Made by a program: the position numbers and the translations under genes. Below, piece after piece: positions 7,850-16,301 of a stretch of DNA of 64,000 bases (position 1 is the stretch's first letter; the number at the start of each line of letters is the position of its first letter). The notes below the pieces were generated by a model, which ran no database searches, had not been told where the DNA came from, and saw only the letters and a program-made list of their open reading frames with translations. Source of the DNA: Streptomyces cadmiisoli (lineage in GTDB: Bacteria > Actinomycetota > Actinomycetes > Streptomycetales > Streptomycetaceae); assembly GCF_003261055.1 (NCBI RefSeq), contig NZ_CP030073.1, forward strand, positions 2,046,001 through 2,110,000, in the 5' to 3' direction.

Positions 7850-8638
7850 TTACTTGCCGGTGAACTTCTCGTACTCCTTCAGGACCTCGTCGGTCGGGCC
7901 GTCCATGCGCAGCTCACCGCGCTCCAGCCACAGCACGCGGTCGCAGGTGTCGCGGATCGACTTGTTGTTGTGGCTGACCAGAAACACCGTGCCGGCGTGC
8001 TTGCGCAGCTCCCGGATCCGCTCCTCGGAGCGCTTCTGGAACTTGCGGTCGCCGGTGGCCAGCGCCTCGTCGATCATCAGGACGTCGTGGTCCTTCGCCG
8101 CCGCGATGGAAAAGCGCAGGCGGGCCGCCATACCGGAGGAGTAGGTCCGCATCGGGAGCGTGATGAAGTCGCCCTTCTCGTTGATGCCCGAGAAGTCGAC
8201 GATCTCCTGGTAGCGCTCCTTGATCTGCTCGCGCGACATGCCCATGGCGAGGCCGCCCAATATGACGTTCCGCTCACCGGTCAGGTCGTTCATCAGGGCC
8301 GCGTTCACACCGAGCAGGGACGGCTGGCCGTTGGTGTAGACCTTGCCGCTCTCGGCCGGCAGCAGACCGGCGATGGCGCGCAGCAGCGTCGACTTGCCGG
8401 AGCCGTTGGAGCCGATCAGACCGATCGCCTCGCCCCGGTGGGCGATGAAGGACACACCTCGTACGGCGTGCACCTTGCGCACCCCGCGCGCCGCGTCGTC
8501 GGACCCCCGCTTGAGCATGCGGCTCAGGGCGGCGGTGGCGCTGCCCTTGCCGGCCTTGGCGCCGTTGACGCGGTAGACGATGTGCAGCTCGTCCGCGATG
8601 ACGGTGGGGATGCTCTGCTCGGGAGCGGACTCAGCCAC
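7850..8638 (-). CDS. ABC exporter ATPase, Wzt/TagH type
   Basis: A 262-residue ATPase of the polysaccharide/teichoic-acid exporter class. Walker A is GSNGSGKST (76-84), the signature is YSSGMAARLRFS and Walker B is VLMIDEAL, followed by VSHNNKSIRDTC with the switch His. The N terminus has about 60 residues before the P-loop, as in TagH/Wzt. The long C-terminal substrate-binding domain of many Wzt and TagH proteins is absent, so substrate recognition probably does not need a cap decoration. It overlaps the permease gene upstream by 8 bases and is the last gene of the minus-strand locus, followed by a hairpin. Inferred substrate: a lipid-linked polymer or glycolipid made by the upstream genes. 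Confidence 0.9.
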   Translation of the reverse strand: MAESAPEQSIPTVIADELHIVYRVNGAKAGKGSATAALSRMLKRGSDDAARGVRKVHAVRGVSFIAHRGEAIGLIGSNGSGKSTLLRAIAGLLPAESGKVYTNGQPSLLGVNAALMNDLTGERNVILGGLAMGMSREQIKERYQEIVDFSGINEKGDFITLPMRTYSSGMAARLRFSIAAAKDHDVLMIDEALATGDRKFQKRSEERIRELRKHAGTVFLVSHNNKSIRDTCDRVLWLERGELRMDGPTDEVLKEYEKFTGK

Positions 8639-9560
8639 GGCCGTACCTCTCCTCCGCCTTCCAGAAGTACACGAAGCCGCCGAGCGCGAAGAGCACGGCC
8701 CAGCCGCCGGCGACCGCCCAGATGTGGTCGGGCAGGTTCTCGGAGCCGTAGCCGTCGATGAGCGCGAAGCGCATCAGGTCCATGTAGACGGCCGCCGGGT
8801 TCCACTGCAGCACGGTGGCGATCCACTGCGGCTTGTCGGCGAGCATGATCGGGATGGAGTACATCACCCCGGACGCGTACATCCAGGTACGCATCACGAA
8901 CGGCATCAGCTGCGCCAGGTCCGGGGTCTTGGCGCCGGCCCGGGCCATGACCAGGGCGAGCCCGGTGTTGAAGCAGAACTGGAGCGCCAGCACCGGGACG
9001 ATCAGCAGCCAGGACAGGTCCGGGAAGCTGCCGAACGCACACGTCACCGTGAACAGCACGATCATGGAGAACAGCAGCTGCTGGAGCTGCTGGAGCGCGA
9101 AGGAGATCGGCAGCGAGGCGCGCGGGAAGTGCAGGGCGCGCACCAGGCCCAGGTTGCCGGAGATCGCGCGCACGCCCGCCATGACGGAGCTCTGCGTGAA
9201 GGTGAACACGAACACGCCCGTGACCAGGAACGGGATGTACACCTCGCGCGGCATGCCGCGGTCCGCTTCGAGGATCACGCCGAAGACGAAGAAGTACACG
9301 GCGGCGTTGAGCAGCGGCGTGACCACCTGCCACAGCTGGCCGAGCTTGGCCTGGCTGTACTGGGCGGTCAGTTTGGCGCGCGAGAAGGCGAGGATGAAGT
9401 GCCGCCGGTCCCAGAGCTGGCGGACGTACTCGACGAGGGAGGGCCGGGCGCCGCTGACGGACAGGCCGTACTTCTCGGCGAGCCGTGCCGGGGACAGTCC
9501 TTCGTCGGGTGACGGAGGCGCGGTCACCGCGACTCCGCCGTCGTGCGTTGTCTCACTCAC
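8631..9560 (-). CDS. ABC exporter permease, Wzm/TagG (ABC-2) type
   Basis: A 309-residue integral membrane protein of the ABC-2 family with about six predicted membrane segments, for example VVTPLLNAAVYFFVFGVIL, LLFSMIVLFTVTCAFG and LLIVPVLALQFCFN. The cytosolic N-terminal part carries RAKLTAQYSQAKLGQLWQV, the amphipathic interface helix typical of polysaccharide exporters. It pairs with the ATPase gene downstream, which it overlaps by 8 bases. The gap to the glycosyltransferase gene upstream is 97 bases, so a separate promoter is possible, though the direction and content suggest one locus. Confidence 0.9.
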   Translation of the reverse strand: MSETTHDGGVAVTAPPSPDEGLSPARLAEKYGLSVSGARPSLVEYVRQLWDRRHFILAFSRAKLTAQYSQAKLGQLWQVVTPLLNAAVYFFVFGVILEADRGMPREVYIPFLVTGVFVFTFTQSSVMAGVRAISGNLGLVRALHFPRASLPISFALQQLQQLLFSMIVLFTVTCAFGSFPDLSWLLIVPVLALQFCFNTGLALVMARAGAKTPDLAQLMPFVMRTWMYASGVMYSIPIMLADKPQWIATVLQWNPAAVYMDLMRFALIDGYGSENLPDHIWAVAGGWAVLFALGGFVYFWKAEERYGRG

Positions 9561-9657
9561 TGGTGGAAACTTTCGTCTTCGAGATGCGCGGCCTGTACGG
9601 GCAGGGCATGGGCCGGGAGCCGAGCCATGCGCCCGAATGCTCTCAGGGACGAGCTTG

Positions 9658-10542
9658 TCAGATCACCGGTGGTCGGCCCAGCCGGGTCAGCCGCCACACC
9701 GTACGCCACTTCATGGGCCTGCGGGGGCCGCAAGGAGTGCGCCAGCCCTCCCGGAAGCCGCCGAACCAGGCCCGCAGGGCGGGCCGCGAAGGGCGGCGCA
9801 GCAAGGTGAGCAGCAGCCAGATGCCCAGGTAGACCGGCACCAGGGCGGCGGGCAGGTTGCGGCGGGCCAGCCAGACGCGGTTGCGGGCGACCATGCGGTG
9901 GTAGACCGCGTGCCGTGAGGGCGCGGTCGTCGGGTGGTACAGCACCATGTCGGACCGGTAGTCGATCATCCAGCCCGCGTCGAGGGCCCGCCACGCCAGA
10001 TCGGTTTCCTCGTGCGCGTAGAAGAACGCGTCCGGCAGGCCGCCGACCTCGGCGAGGACCTGGGTGCGCACGGCGTTGGCGCCGCCGAGGAACGTGGTGA
10101 CCCTGGAGGACCGCATCGGGTCGGAGGCGCGCAGCCGGGGCACGTGGCGGCGCTGGGTGACACCGGTGTCCGGATCGGCGATGCGGAAGCTGACGATGCC
10201 GAGCCGCGCGTCGGCCGCGAAGGCCTCGCGGCACAGCTCCGCGGTGTCGGTGCGGGCGAGCAGGCCGTCGTCGTCCAGGAAGAGCAGGACGTCGACCTCG
10301 CGGCCGCTCGGACCGAAGGCCTCGATACCGACGTTGCGGCCGCCCGGGATGCCGAGGTTCTCCGGCAGCTCGACCGTACGGACGCCGTCGGGGACCTCGG
10401 GCACGGGTGATCCGTTGCCGACCACGACCACGGATATCGGGTCGCCGTCCTGCTTGGCGACCGAGTCGACCAGGGCGCGCAGTTCCTCGGGGCGGTTGCC
10501 CATCGTGATGATGACCGCCCCGACCTTCAGCCCGGCGCTCAC
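9658..10542 (-). CDS. Family 2 glycosyltransferase
   Basis: A 294-residue GT-A glycosyltransferase. The N terminus GAVIITMGNRPEELRALVDS and the NLGIPGGRNVGIEA segment are the nucleotide-sugar fold. The metal-binding motif is FLDDDG near residue 90, and AHEETDLAWRA (about 190) is the acceptor-side acidic motif shared with rhamnosyl- and galactofuranosyl-transferases. A hydrophobic stretch PVYLGIWLLLTLLRR near the C terminus suggests membrane association. The GTG start at 10542 overlaps the stop of the CDP-alcohol phosphotransferase as GTGA. The sugar is unknown; the divergent galE nearby suggests galactose. Confidence 0.85.
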   Translation of the reverse strand: MSAGLKVGAVIITMGNRPEELRALVDSVAKQDGDPISVVVVGNGSPVPEVPDGVRTVELPENLGIPGGRNVGIEAFGPSGREVDVLLFLDDDGLLARTDTAELCREAFAADARLGIVSFRIADPDTGVTQRRHVPRLRASDPMRSSRVTTFLGGANAVRTQVLAEVGGLPDAFFYAHEETDLAWRALDAGWMIDYRSDMVLYHPTTAPSRHAVYHRMVARNRVWLARRNLPAALVPVYLGIWLLLTLLRRPSRPALRAWFGGFREGWRTPCGPRRPMKWRTVWRLTRLGRPPVI

Positions 10543-11318
10543 CGGAGCCTGCTGGAGGCCAGGACGGACACGAGGTGCAGCAGCGTCTGGAGAAGGGCGA
10601 TACCGGCCAGGACGGCGACCCCGAGCCGGGTGAAGAACAGATCGCCGCGCACCGCGTCCAGCACCGCGAGGAGCAGGATCAGCAGCGACGCCTCGATGCC
10701 GAGCACCAGCCGGTGGAACTTCAGCGCCCCGGCCGCCCTGCGGGCCAGCGCCATGCCCGAGGAGCGCGGTTCGGACGCGGCCTCCTTGACCGGCGGCAGT
10801 CCGCCCTGGTGGCGGGCGACGCCCACGAGGTCCGTCTCGGCCTTGATCAGGATCGCGCCGAGCGCGGCCAGGGTGCCGAGGAAGGCCCAGAGCCAGTCGA
10901 TCCGGCCGGATCCCCACAGGTCGGCGGCGCGCAGCCCGAAGCCGACCAGCACCGCGGCGTCGCACAGGTAGGCGCCGACCCGGTCCAGGTAGACCCCGCC
11001 GAGCGAGAACTGCTTCTTCCAGCGCGCGATCTCGCCGTCGACGCAGTCGAGCAGCAGGTAGAGCTGGACCATCAGCACGCCGAGCACGGCGCCAGCGATG
11101 CCCGGCACCAGCAGCGCCGGGGCGGCGAGGACGCCGAAGAGGGTCATCAGGTACGTGAGCTGGTTGGGCGTGATCCTGGTGTTCACCAGGTAGCGGTCGA
11201 CCCGCAGCGACACCTCGCGCATGTAGAGGCGTCCCGCCCAGTGCTCACCGCTGCGCCGGTCCTTGACCCCCGCGGGGTGGACGACCGGCCGGAGTTCAGC
11301 TACCGATGGCCTTGACAT
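10539..11318 (-). CDS. CDP-alcohol phosphotransferase with a non-canonical active site
   Basis: A 259-residue polytopic membrane enzyme of the CDP-alcohol phosphatidyltransferase family, which moves a phospho-alcohol from CDP to an acceptor. The signature is at residues 91-116: D91, D94, G95, A98, R99, G108 and D112 match the family pattern, but position 116, normally the fourth Asp and proposed general base, is Ala (DRVGAYLCD). About five hydrophobic segments follow. The ATG at 11318 lies inside the upstream dehydrogenase gene (23-base overlap), and its stop overlaps the glycosyltransferase start. A second transferase at 13094-14884 has the complete motif, so this copy may be specialised or inactive. 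Confidence 0.83.
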   Translation of the reverse strand: MSRPSVAELRPVVHPAGVKDRRSGEHWAGRLYMREVSLRVDRYLVNTRITPNQLTYLMTLFGVLAAPALLVPGIAGAVLGVLMVQLYLLLDCVDGEIARWKKQFSLGGVYLDRVGAYLCDAAVLVGFGLRAADLWGSGRIDWLWAFLGTLAALGAILIKAETDLVGVARHQGGLPPVKEAASEPRSSGMALARRAAGALKFHRLVLGIEASLLILLLAVLDAVRGDLFFTRLGVAVLAGIALLQTLLHLVSVLASSRLR

Positions 11319-12357
11319 AGTCCGCGTAGATGTCCTTGATCTGGTGGGTTTGCAGGTCGAGGTGCTCGAGGATCGTGTAGCGGCCGGGCCGGGTCCGCGG
11401 CGCGTACTCCACGACCCGGACGAACTCGTCGGGCGTGAAGCCGATCTCCTCCGGGAGCACCGGCAGCCCGTGCCGGCGCAGCACCCCCGCCATGTACACG
11501 GATTCCTCCTGCGCCCCGCGCAGATACATCGCGAAGGCCGCGCCGAGCCCGCACTGCTCGCCGTGGGCGGCGGCCCGCCGGGGGAAGAGCAGGTCGAAGG
11601 CGTGGTTGATCTCGTGGCAGGCACCGGAGGAGGGGCGGGAGTCGCCCGACACCGACATGGCGATGCCGCTGAGGACCAGCGCCTCGGCCAGTACCTGCAG
11701 GAAGTCGTTGTCGCCGATGCCGCCCGGGTGCCGGAGCACCGCCTCGCCCGCCTGACGGGCCATGGCCGCGGCGAGTCCGTCGATCTTCTCGCCCTTGACG
11801 CGGTGGGCGAGCTCCCAGTCGGCGATGGCGGAGATGTTGGAGACGGCGTCGCCGATGCCGGCCCGGACGAAGCGGACCGGTGCCTCGCGGATGACGTCCA
11901 GGTCGATCACGACGGCGATCGGGTTGGGCACGCCGTACGAGCCGCGTCCCGCGTCGTTGTCGAGGGTGGCCACCGGGGAGCACAGGCCGTCGTGCGCGAG
12001 GTTCGTGGGGACGGCGACCAGCGGCAGCCCGACACGGGCCGCGGCGAACTTGGCGCAGTCGATGATCTTGCCGCCGCCGAGGCCGACGAGCGCGTCGAAG
12101 TGGCCCGCCCTGATGTCGGCGGCCAGCCGGACGGCGTCGTCGAGGGTGCCGCCGCCCACCTCGTACCAGGTGGCGCCGGGCAATTGCGGGGCGACGCGGT
12201 CGCGCAGCCGGGCGCCGGAGCCGCCGCTGACGGCGACCGCGAGCTTGCCCGAGTGCGAGATGCGCTCGTCGGCGAGCACACCGGCCAGATCGTCGAGGGC
12301 ACCCGGACGGATGTCCACGACGACCGGCGACGGTATGAGCCGGGTCAGTACTGGCAC
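11296..12357 (-). CDS. Glycerol-1-phosphate dehydrogenase-like (EgsA/AraM-type) enzyme
   Basis: A 353-residue iron/zinc alcohol dehydrogenase-family protein. GLGGGKIIDCAK (92-103) is the NAD-binding loop, NLAHDGLCSPVATL (119-132) resembles the substrate region of sn-glycerol-1-phosphate dehydrogenases, and the metal ligands appear to be D170 (GIGDAVSN), H248 and H265 (CHEINH, AAAHGEQ). EgsA/AraM enzymes reduce dihydroxyacetone phosphate to sn-glycerol-1-phosphate, the enantiomer used in archaeal lipids. The GTG at 12357 overlaps the cytidylyltransferase gene by 13 bases. Context, flanked by CDP-alcohol enzymes, fits production of a phospho-polyol for CDP activation. Exact substrate is inferred; a related phospho-polyol is possible. 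Confidence 0.78.
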   Translation of the reverse strand: MPVLTRLIPSPVVVDIRPGALDDLAGVLADERISHSGKLAVAVSGGSGARLRDRVAPQLPGATWYEVGGGTLDDAVRLAADIRAGHFDALVGLGGGKIIDCAKFAAARVGLPLVAVPTNLAHDGLCSPVATLDNDAGRGSYGVPNPIAVVIDLDVIREAPVRFVRAGIGDAVSNISAIADWELAHRVKGEKIDGLAAAMARQAGEAVLRHPGGIGDNDFLQVLAEALVLSGIAMSVSGDSRPSSGACHEINHAFDLLFPRRAAAHGEQCGLGAAFAMYLRGAQEESVYMAGVLRRHGLPVLPEEIGFTPDEFVRVVEYAPRTRPGRYTILEHLDLQTHQIKDIYADYVKAIGS

Positions 12358-13097
12358 GCGATCTCCCGTCCCCGGGCGAGATCGTCGTGGTTGTCGATCT
12401 CGACCCACGGCACGTCGCCGATGGGTGCCACATCGATCCGGAAGCCGCGGTTCACGAGCTCCTGGTAGCCGTGCTCGTAGAACTGCTGGGGGTCGGTCTC
12501 CCACACGGTCCGCAGGGCGTCGGCCAGCTCGGGGGCGGCGTCGCCCTCGATGAGGGTGACGCCGATGTACTCGCCGGTGGCCTCGGCCGGGTCCATCAGC
12601 TTGGTGATCCGCCGGACGCCCCGGGCGGGGTCGACGACGACCTTCATCTCCTCGTCGGCCAGCGACTTCACGTCGTCGAGGGCGAGGATGATCCGCCTGC
12701 CGTCGCCACGGGCGGCGAGCAGTGTCCGCTCCACGGAGACCGGGTGCACGGTGTCGCCGTTGGCGAGGATCACGCCGTCCTTGAGGGCGTCACGGCCGCA
12801 CCACAGGGAGTAGGCGTTGTTCCACTCCTCGGCCTTGTCGTTGTCGATCAGGGTGAGCCGCAGACCGTACGTGCGCTCCAGCTCCTCCTTGCGCGCGTAC
12901 ACGGCCTCCTTGCGGTAGCCGACGATGATCGCGGCCTCCGTCAGTCCGACCTCGGCGAAGTTGCCGAGCGTCAGGTCGAGAACCGTGGGGCCGTCCTCGC
13001 TGCCCGCGGGCCCCACCGGCACCAGTGCCTTGGGCAGGGTGTCGGTGTAGGGGCGCAGACGCCGGCCGGCGCCGGCCGCCAGCACGAGGCCGATCAT
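12345..13097 (-). CDS. LicC-like phospho-alcohol cytidylyltransferase
   Basis: A 250-residue nucleotidyltransferase. The N terminus GLVLAAGAGRRLRPYTDTLP followed by KALVPVG is the classical signature (GxGxRLxPxTxxxPK) and NGDTVHP near 115 supplies the metal-binding Asp. WNNAYSLWCGRDAL and WVEIDNHDDLARG near the end are typical of phosphocholine cytidylyltransferase-like and inositol-phosphate cytidylyltransferase proteins. Expected reaction: CTP plus a phospho-alcohol gives a CDP-alcohol, here probably for the two adjacent CDP-alcohol phosphotransferases, with the phospho-alcohol from the G1P-dehydrogenase-like enzyme. The ATG at 13097 overlaps the stop of the upstream gene as ATGA. Confidence 0.83.
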   Translation of the reverse strand: MIGLVLAAGAGRRLRPYTDTLPKALVPVGPAGSEDGPTVLDLTLGNFAEVGLTEAAIIVGYRKEAVYARKEELERTYGLRLTLIDNDKAEEWNNAYSLWCGRDALKDGVILANGDTVHPVSVERTLLAARGDGRRIILALDDVKSLADEEMKVVVDPARGVRRITKLMDPAEATGEYIGVTLIEGDAAPELADALRTVWETDPQQFYEHGYQELVNRGFRIDVAPIGDVPWVEIDNHDDLARGREIACQY

Positions 13098-14884
13098 GCG
13101 GGTTCTCCTTCGTCGTGTACGGCGGGCGCGCCGCCCCGGTGGGCGGACACCCAGAAGCGGATGCTCTCGACGAGCACCACCAGGGCGACGGCCACGGCGA
13201 GAACCGTGAGCGCGACCTTGAACTGCGCGGCGGTCAGCAGTACGGCCAGCAGGGCGACCAGCAACGTGCGTCCCTCGTGCCCCCCGATCGCCCGCGTGAG
13301 CCAGTGCGGGGGCGCCCCCGCGTCGCCGCGGATGCGGTAGACCGTGTCGTAGTGATGGTAGGCGACGGCGGCCACCAGCCCGAAAGCCGCGGGAAGCGTT
13401 CCGTTCACGTCCGATTCAGCCGCGAGGAGGAGGACGGTGCCGTACTCGGCGGCGCGGAAGAACGGCGGGACCAGCCAGTCCAGGGCGCCCTTGAGCGGAC
13501 GGGCGACGGCCACGGCGGACAGTCCGGCGTAGCCGAGCGCGCCGAGCGCGGTCTGCCATGAGGCGCCCCAAAGTGCGGCGGGGATCACTACGAGCAGTCC
13601 GCCGGCCGCGGCGGCCGGCGGGGCGGGGATCCGCACCCGGTCGCGCACGAACCGGGCCGCCGCCAGCGCGAGAGGGCCGCTGTCCGCGAGGTCCGCGAGC
13701 GCCCGCGCAGCCCGGTCCGTGCGCCGGGCCCTGCGGGTCAGCGACCGCAGGACACGGCCCGCGGTGGTGTACGTCGCGGCGAAGGCGCAGCCGATCAGCA
13801 GGACGACGAAGGTGATGCGCGGAGTGGTGACCGCGGTCAGGACGGCGATCAGCGCCCAGCGCTCCCCGATCGGCAGAACGATCATCCGTCGCACCCACAC
13901 CGTCCAGCCGACGCTGTCGAGCCGGTCGGAGAGGGCGGCGGTGGGACTGGTGTTGGCGGCGTCCCCGGCGTTGCCCTCGTTGAAGGCGAAGTCCACGACG
14001 TGCCGGCAGGTCTGCAGGACCATCGCGCCGAGAGCGAGGGCCCATACGTCGTCCCCGCCGCGGGCGGCGCCGAGCGCGAGGCCCGCGTAGTAGGCGTATT
14101 CCTTGGCCCGGTCGAAGGTGGCGTCCAGCCAGGCGCCGAGGGTGGAGTACTGCAGGGAGTAGCGGGCGAGCTGGCCGTCGGTGCAGTCCAGCACGAAGGA
14201 GGCGATCAGCAGCAGTCCGGCCGCGACGAACCCGGCGCGGGTGCCGGTGGCCGCGCAGCCCGCGGCGATCAGCGCGGTGACCAGGGACGCGGTGGTGACC
14301 TGGTTCGGGGTGAGGCCGCGGCGGGCGCACCAGCGGGCGAGATAGCGGGAGTAGGGGCTGACGCAGTAGGTGGTGAAGAAGCCGTCACGGGCCTTCACGG
14401 CCGACTTCAGGCGCACGGCCTCGTCGTCGACGGCGGCGACGGCCTGCCGTGCCTCGTTGCGGGCCTGCGGGTCGGCGGGGACCGCGGCGACCAGGCTGCC
14501 CAGCTCGGGACGGTGCACATCGGTGTCGAGGGCGGCGGCCACCCGGTCGGCGAGGCTGTCGACGAGGGTCGTCCCGCCGCCGACTGCGTTCTCCCGCGCC
14601 AGCGCCCGGGTCAGGGCGGGCCGGCCGGCCGCCTGCGCGGTCACGGCGCCGGGTATCGCGGCGAGCGGGAAGCGGGGGTCGGTGAGACCGAGCCGCAGCG
14701 CGTGCAGGTGCCCGACGAAACGCGGGTCGACGACGGCGACCCGCTCACCGGCCGGCACCTGGGCGAGCAGGTTCTCGGCGGCGGCGGAATCGGCGGCGGT
14801 GTGCACCTCGAAGCCGAGGGACCGCAGATCGTCCTCGATCGACGATCCGGGGACCGGCTGACCGGCGAGGATGGCGGTCGACAA
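13094..14884 (-). CDS. DUF5941-type CDP-alcohol phosphotransferase fusion
   Basis: A 596-residue protein and the first gene of the minus-strand locus. Residues 1 to about 165 form a soluble domain I do not recognise (from memory, such proteins are named DUF5941). Residues 190-260 contain a complete CDP-alcohol phosphotransferase motif: D233, D236, G237, A240, R241, G250, D254, D258. The lead-in DGFFTTYCVSPYSRYLARWC followed by TPNQVTTAS resembles the start of the DIPP-synthase domain in bifunctional inositol-phosphate enzymes. The C-terminal half has many hydrophobic segments, so it is a large polytopic protein, about twice the length of a minimal family member. Substrate unknown. Confidence 0.8.
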   Translation of the reverse strand: MSTAILAGQPVPGSSIEDDLRSLGFEVHTAADSAAAENLLAQVPAGERVAVVDPRFVGHLHALRLGLTDPRFPLAAIPGAVTAQAAGRPALTRALARENAVGGGTTLVDSLADRVAAALDTDVHRPELGSLVAAVPADPQARNEARQAVAAVDDEAVRLKSAVKARDGFFTTYCVSPYSRYLARWCARRGLTPNQVTTASLVTALIAAGCAATGTRAGFVAAGLLLIASFVLDCTDGQLARYSLQYSTLGAWLDATFDRAKEYAYYAGLALGAARGGDDVWALALGAMVLQTCRHVVDFAFNEGNAGDAANTSPTAALSDRLDSVGWTVWVRRMIVLPIGERWALIAVLTAVTTPRITFVVLLIGCAFAATYTTAGRVLRSLTRRARRTDRAARALADLADSGPLALAAARFVRDRVRIPAPPAAAAGGLLVVIPAALWGASWQTALGALGYAGLSAVAVARPLKGALDWLVPPFFRAAEYGTVLLLAAESDVNGTLPAAFGLVAAVAYHHYDTVYRIRGDAGAPPHWLTRAIGGHEGRTLLVALLAVLLTAAQFKVALTVLAVAVALVVLVESIRFWVSAHRGGAPAVHDEGEPA

Positions 14885-15192
14885 CCGAACTCACTCCCTG
14901 GGTTCCGACGCGTCCACGCCGGCCGTGTGCAAGGTGGGGGCGCACCGCCGGGCCGCGTGATGGGCTGCGCCAGGCGGGCGACATGTCGGCAGAGGCTATC
15001 GGATGATGAGAAGCCTGTGTTCACCGACCGTTCATGGCCCGGTCGACACAGTCTGCTGGGACCTCCGCGTAGATCATCATCAGGGATGCCCGGCCCGTCG
15101 TACAACATCGCGTGTACGGAAGCGGGCATTCACGGCATCCGGCACTCCACCGCGGACGGCCGGCGGTGCGGCCGGGCTTAGGGTGGGCTGCC
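14885..15192. promoter_or_regulatory. Divergent intergenic region between the glycopolymer locus and galE
   Basis: About 308 bases with no gene that I can support. It must carry promoters for both directions. An inverted repeat CGTACA-8-TGTACG lies at 15099-15118, and a G-rich AGGGTGGG stretch just before galE probably serves as its ribosome site. No clear -10/-35 pair was found. Confidence 0.35.
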
Positions 15193-16164
15193 ATGACGTG
15201 GCTGATCACCGGCGGTGCCGGATACATCGGGGCACATGTGGCGCGGGCCATGACCGGGGCCGGGGAGCGTGTGATCGCGCTGGACGACCTCTCGGCCGGG
15301 GTGCCCTCGCGTCTCCCGGCGGACGTGCCGCTGGTCCGCGGCTCGTCACTGGACGGCGCGCTGCTCGAGCGTGTGCTGGCCGAGCACGCGGTGACGGGTG
15401 TGGTGCACCTGGCCGCCCGCAAGCAGGTCGCCGAGTCGGTGGCACAGCCCACCCGGTACTACCGGGAGAACGTGGGCGGACTCACGACGCTGCTCGACGC
15501 GGTCGCCGAGGCCGGGATCGAACGGTTCCTGTTCTCCTCGTCGGCGGCGGTGTACGGCGATCCGGACGTGGACCTCATCACGGAGGACACGCCGTGCGCC
15601 CCGGTGAACCCCTACGGCGAGACCAAGCTCGCCGGCGAGTGGCTGGTGCGCGCGGCGGGGCAGGCGCACGGCATCGCGACGGCGTGCCTGCGCTTCTTCA
15701 ACGTGGCGGGGGCCGCCGCGCCGGAGCTGGCCGACACCGGCGTCTTCAACGTCGTCCCCATGGTCTTCGACCGGCTCACCCGCGACGAGGCCCCGAGGAT
15801 CTTCGGGGACGACTACCCCACGCCGGACGGCACCTGCGTCCGCGACTACATCCATGTGGCCGATCTCGCCGACGCGCACCTCGCGGCGGCCCGGCGGCTG
15901 TCCGCGCCGGGCGCCTCCGGCGACCTGACGGTCAACATCGGCCGCGGCGAGGGGGTGTCCGTGCGGGAGCTGATCACGCTGATCGGCGAGGCGACCGGGG
16001 ACACCCGCCCGCCGCTCGTCGAGGCACGCCGTCCGGGGGACGCGCCGCGGGCCGTCGCCTCGGCCGCGCGGGCCGCCGAGGAACTGGGCTGGACGGCCCG
16101 GCGCACCGTGCGCGAGATGGTCGACTCGGCCTGGCGGGGATGGCAGCTGCACCACGGCGGATGA
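15193..16164 (+). CDS. galE: UDP-glucose 4-epimerase
   Basis: A 323-residue extended short-chain dehydrogenase. The NAD-binding motif TGGAGYIGAHVARA (6-19) opens the protein. The catalytic residues are in FSSSAAVYG (Ser about 116) and NPYGETK (Y141, K145). RDYIHVADLADAHL is the usual GalE C-domain signature. It interconverts UDP-glucose and UDP-galactose. It is transcribed away from the exporter/CDP-alcohol locus from a shared intergenic region, which suggests it supplies UDP-galactose to that pathway, though GalE also serves general metabolism. The ATG at 15193 gives the classical N terminus; a hairpin follows the gene. Confidence 0.92.
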   Translation: MTWLITGGAGYIGAHVARAMTGAGERVIALDDLSAGVPSRLPADVPLVRGSSLDGALLERVLAEHAVTGVVHLAARKQVAESVAQPTRYYRENVGGLTTLLDAVAEAGIERFLFSSSAAVYGDPDVDLITEDTPCAPVNPYGETKLAGEWLVRAAGQAHGIATACLRFFNVAGAAAPELADTGVFNVVPMVFDRLTRDEAPRIFGDDYPTPDGTCVRDYIHVADLADAHLAAARRLSAPGASGDLTVNIGRGEGVSVRELITLIGEATGDTRPPLVEARRPGDAPRAVASAARAAEELGWTARRTVREMVDSAWRGWQLHHGG

Positions 16165-16175
16165 TCACCCAAGGC

Positions 16176-16208
16176 CCCTGACCTGCGGATCGTTTGCGCA
16201 GGTCAGGG
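16176..16208 (+). terminator. Hairpin after galE
   Basis: A perfect 12-bp stem (16176-16187 with 16197-16208, CCCTGACCTGCG and its complement) closes a 9-base loop, 11 bases past the galE stop. It is a strong rho-independent terminator candidate without a T-run. Confidence 0.75.
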
Positions 16209-16301
16209 CACATGACAACGGTGTTCAGTGCCGCGTTGCCGGATACCCCCCACCCGTAGTTCACTGTGATCCGGAACCGATCGCAGGAGGGCTGATCTCC
16301 C

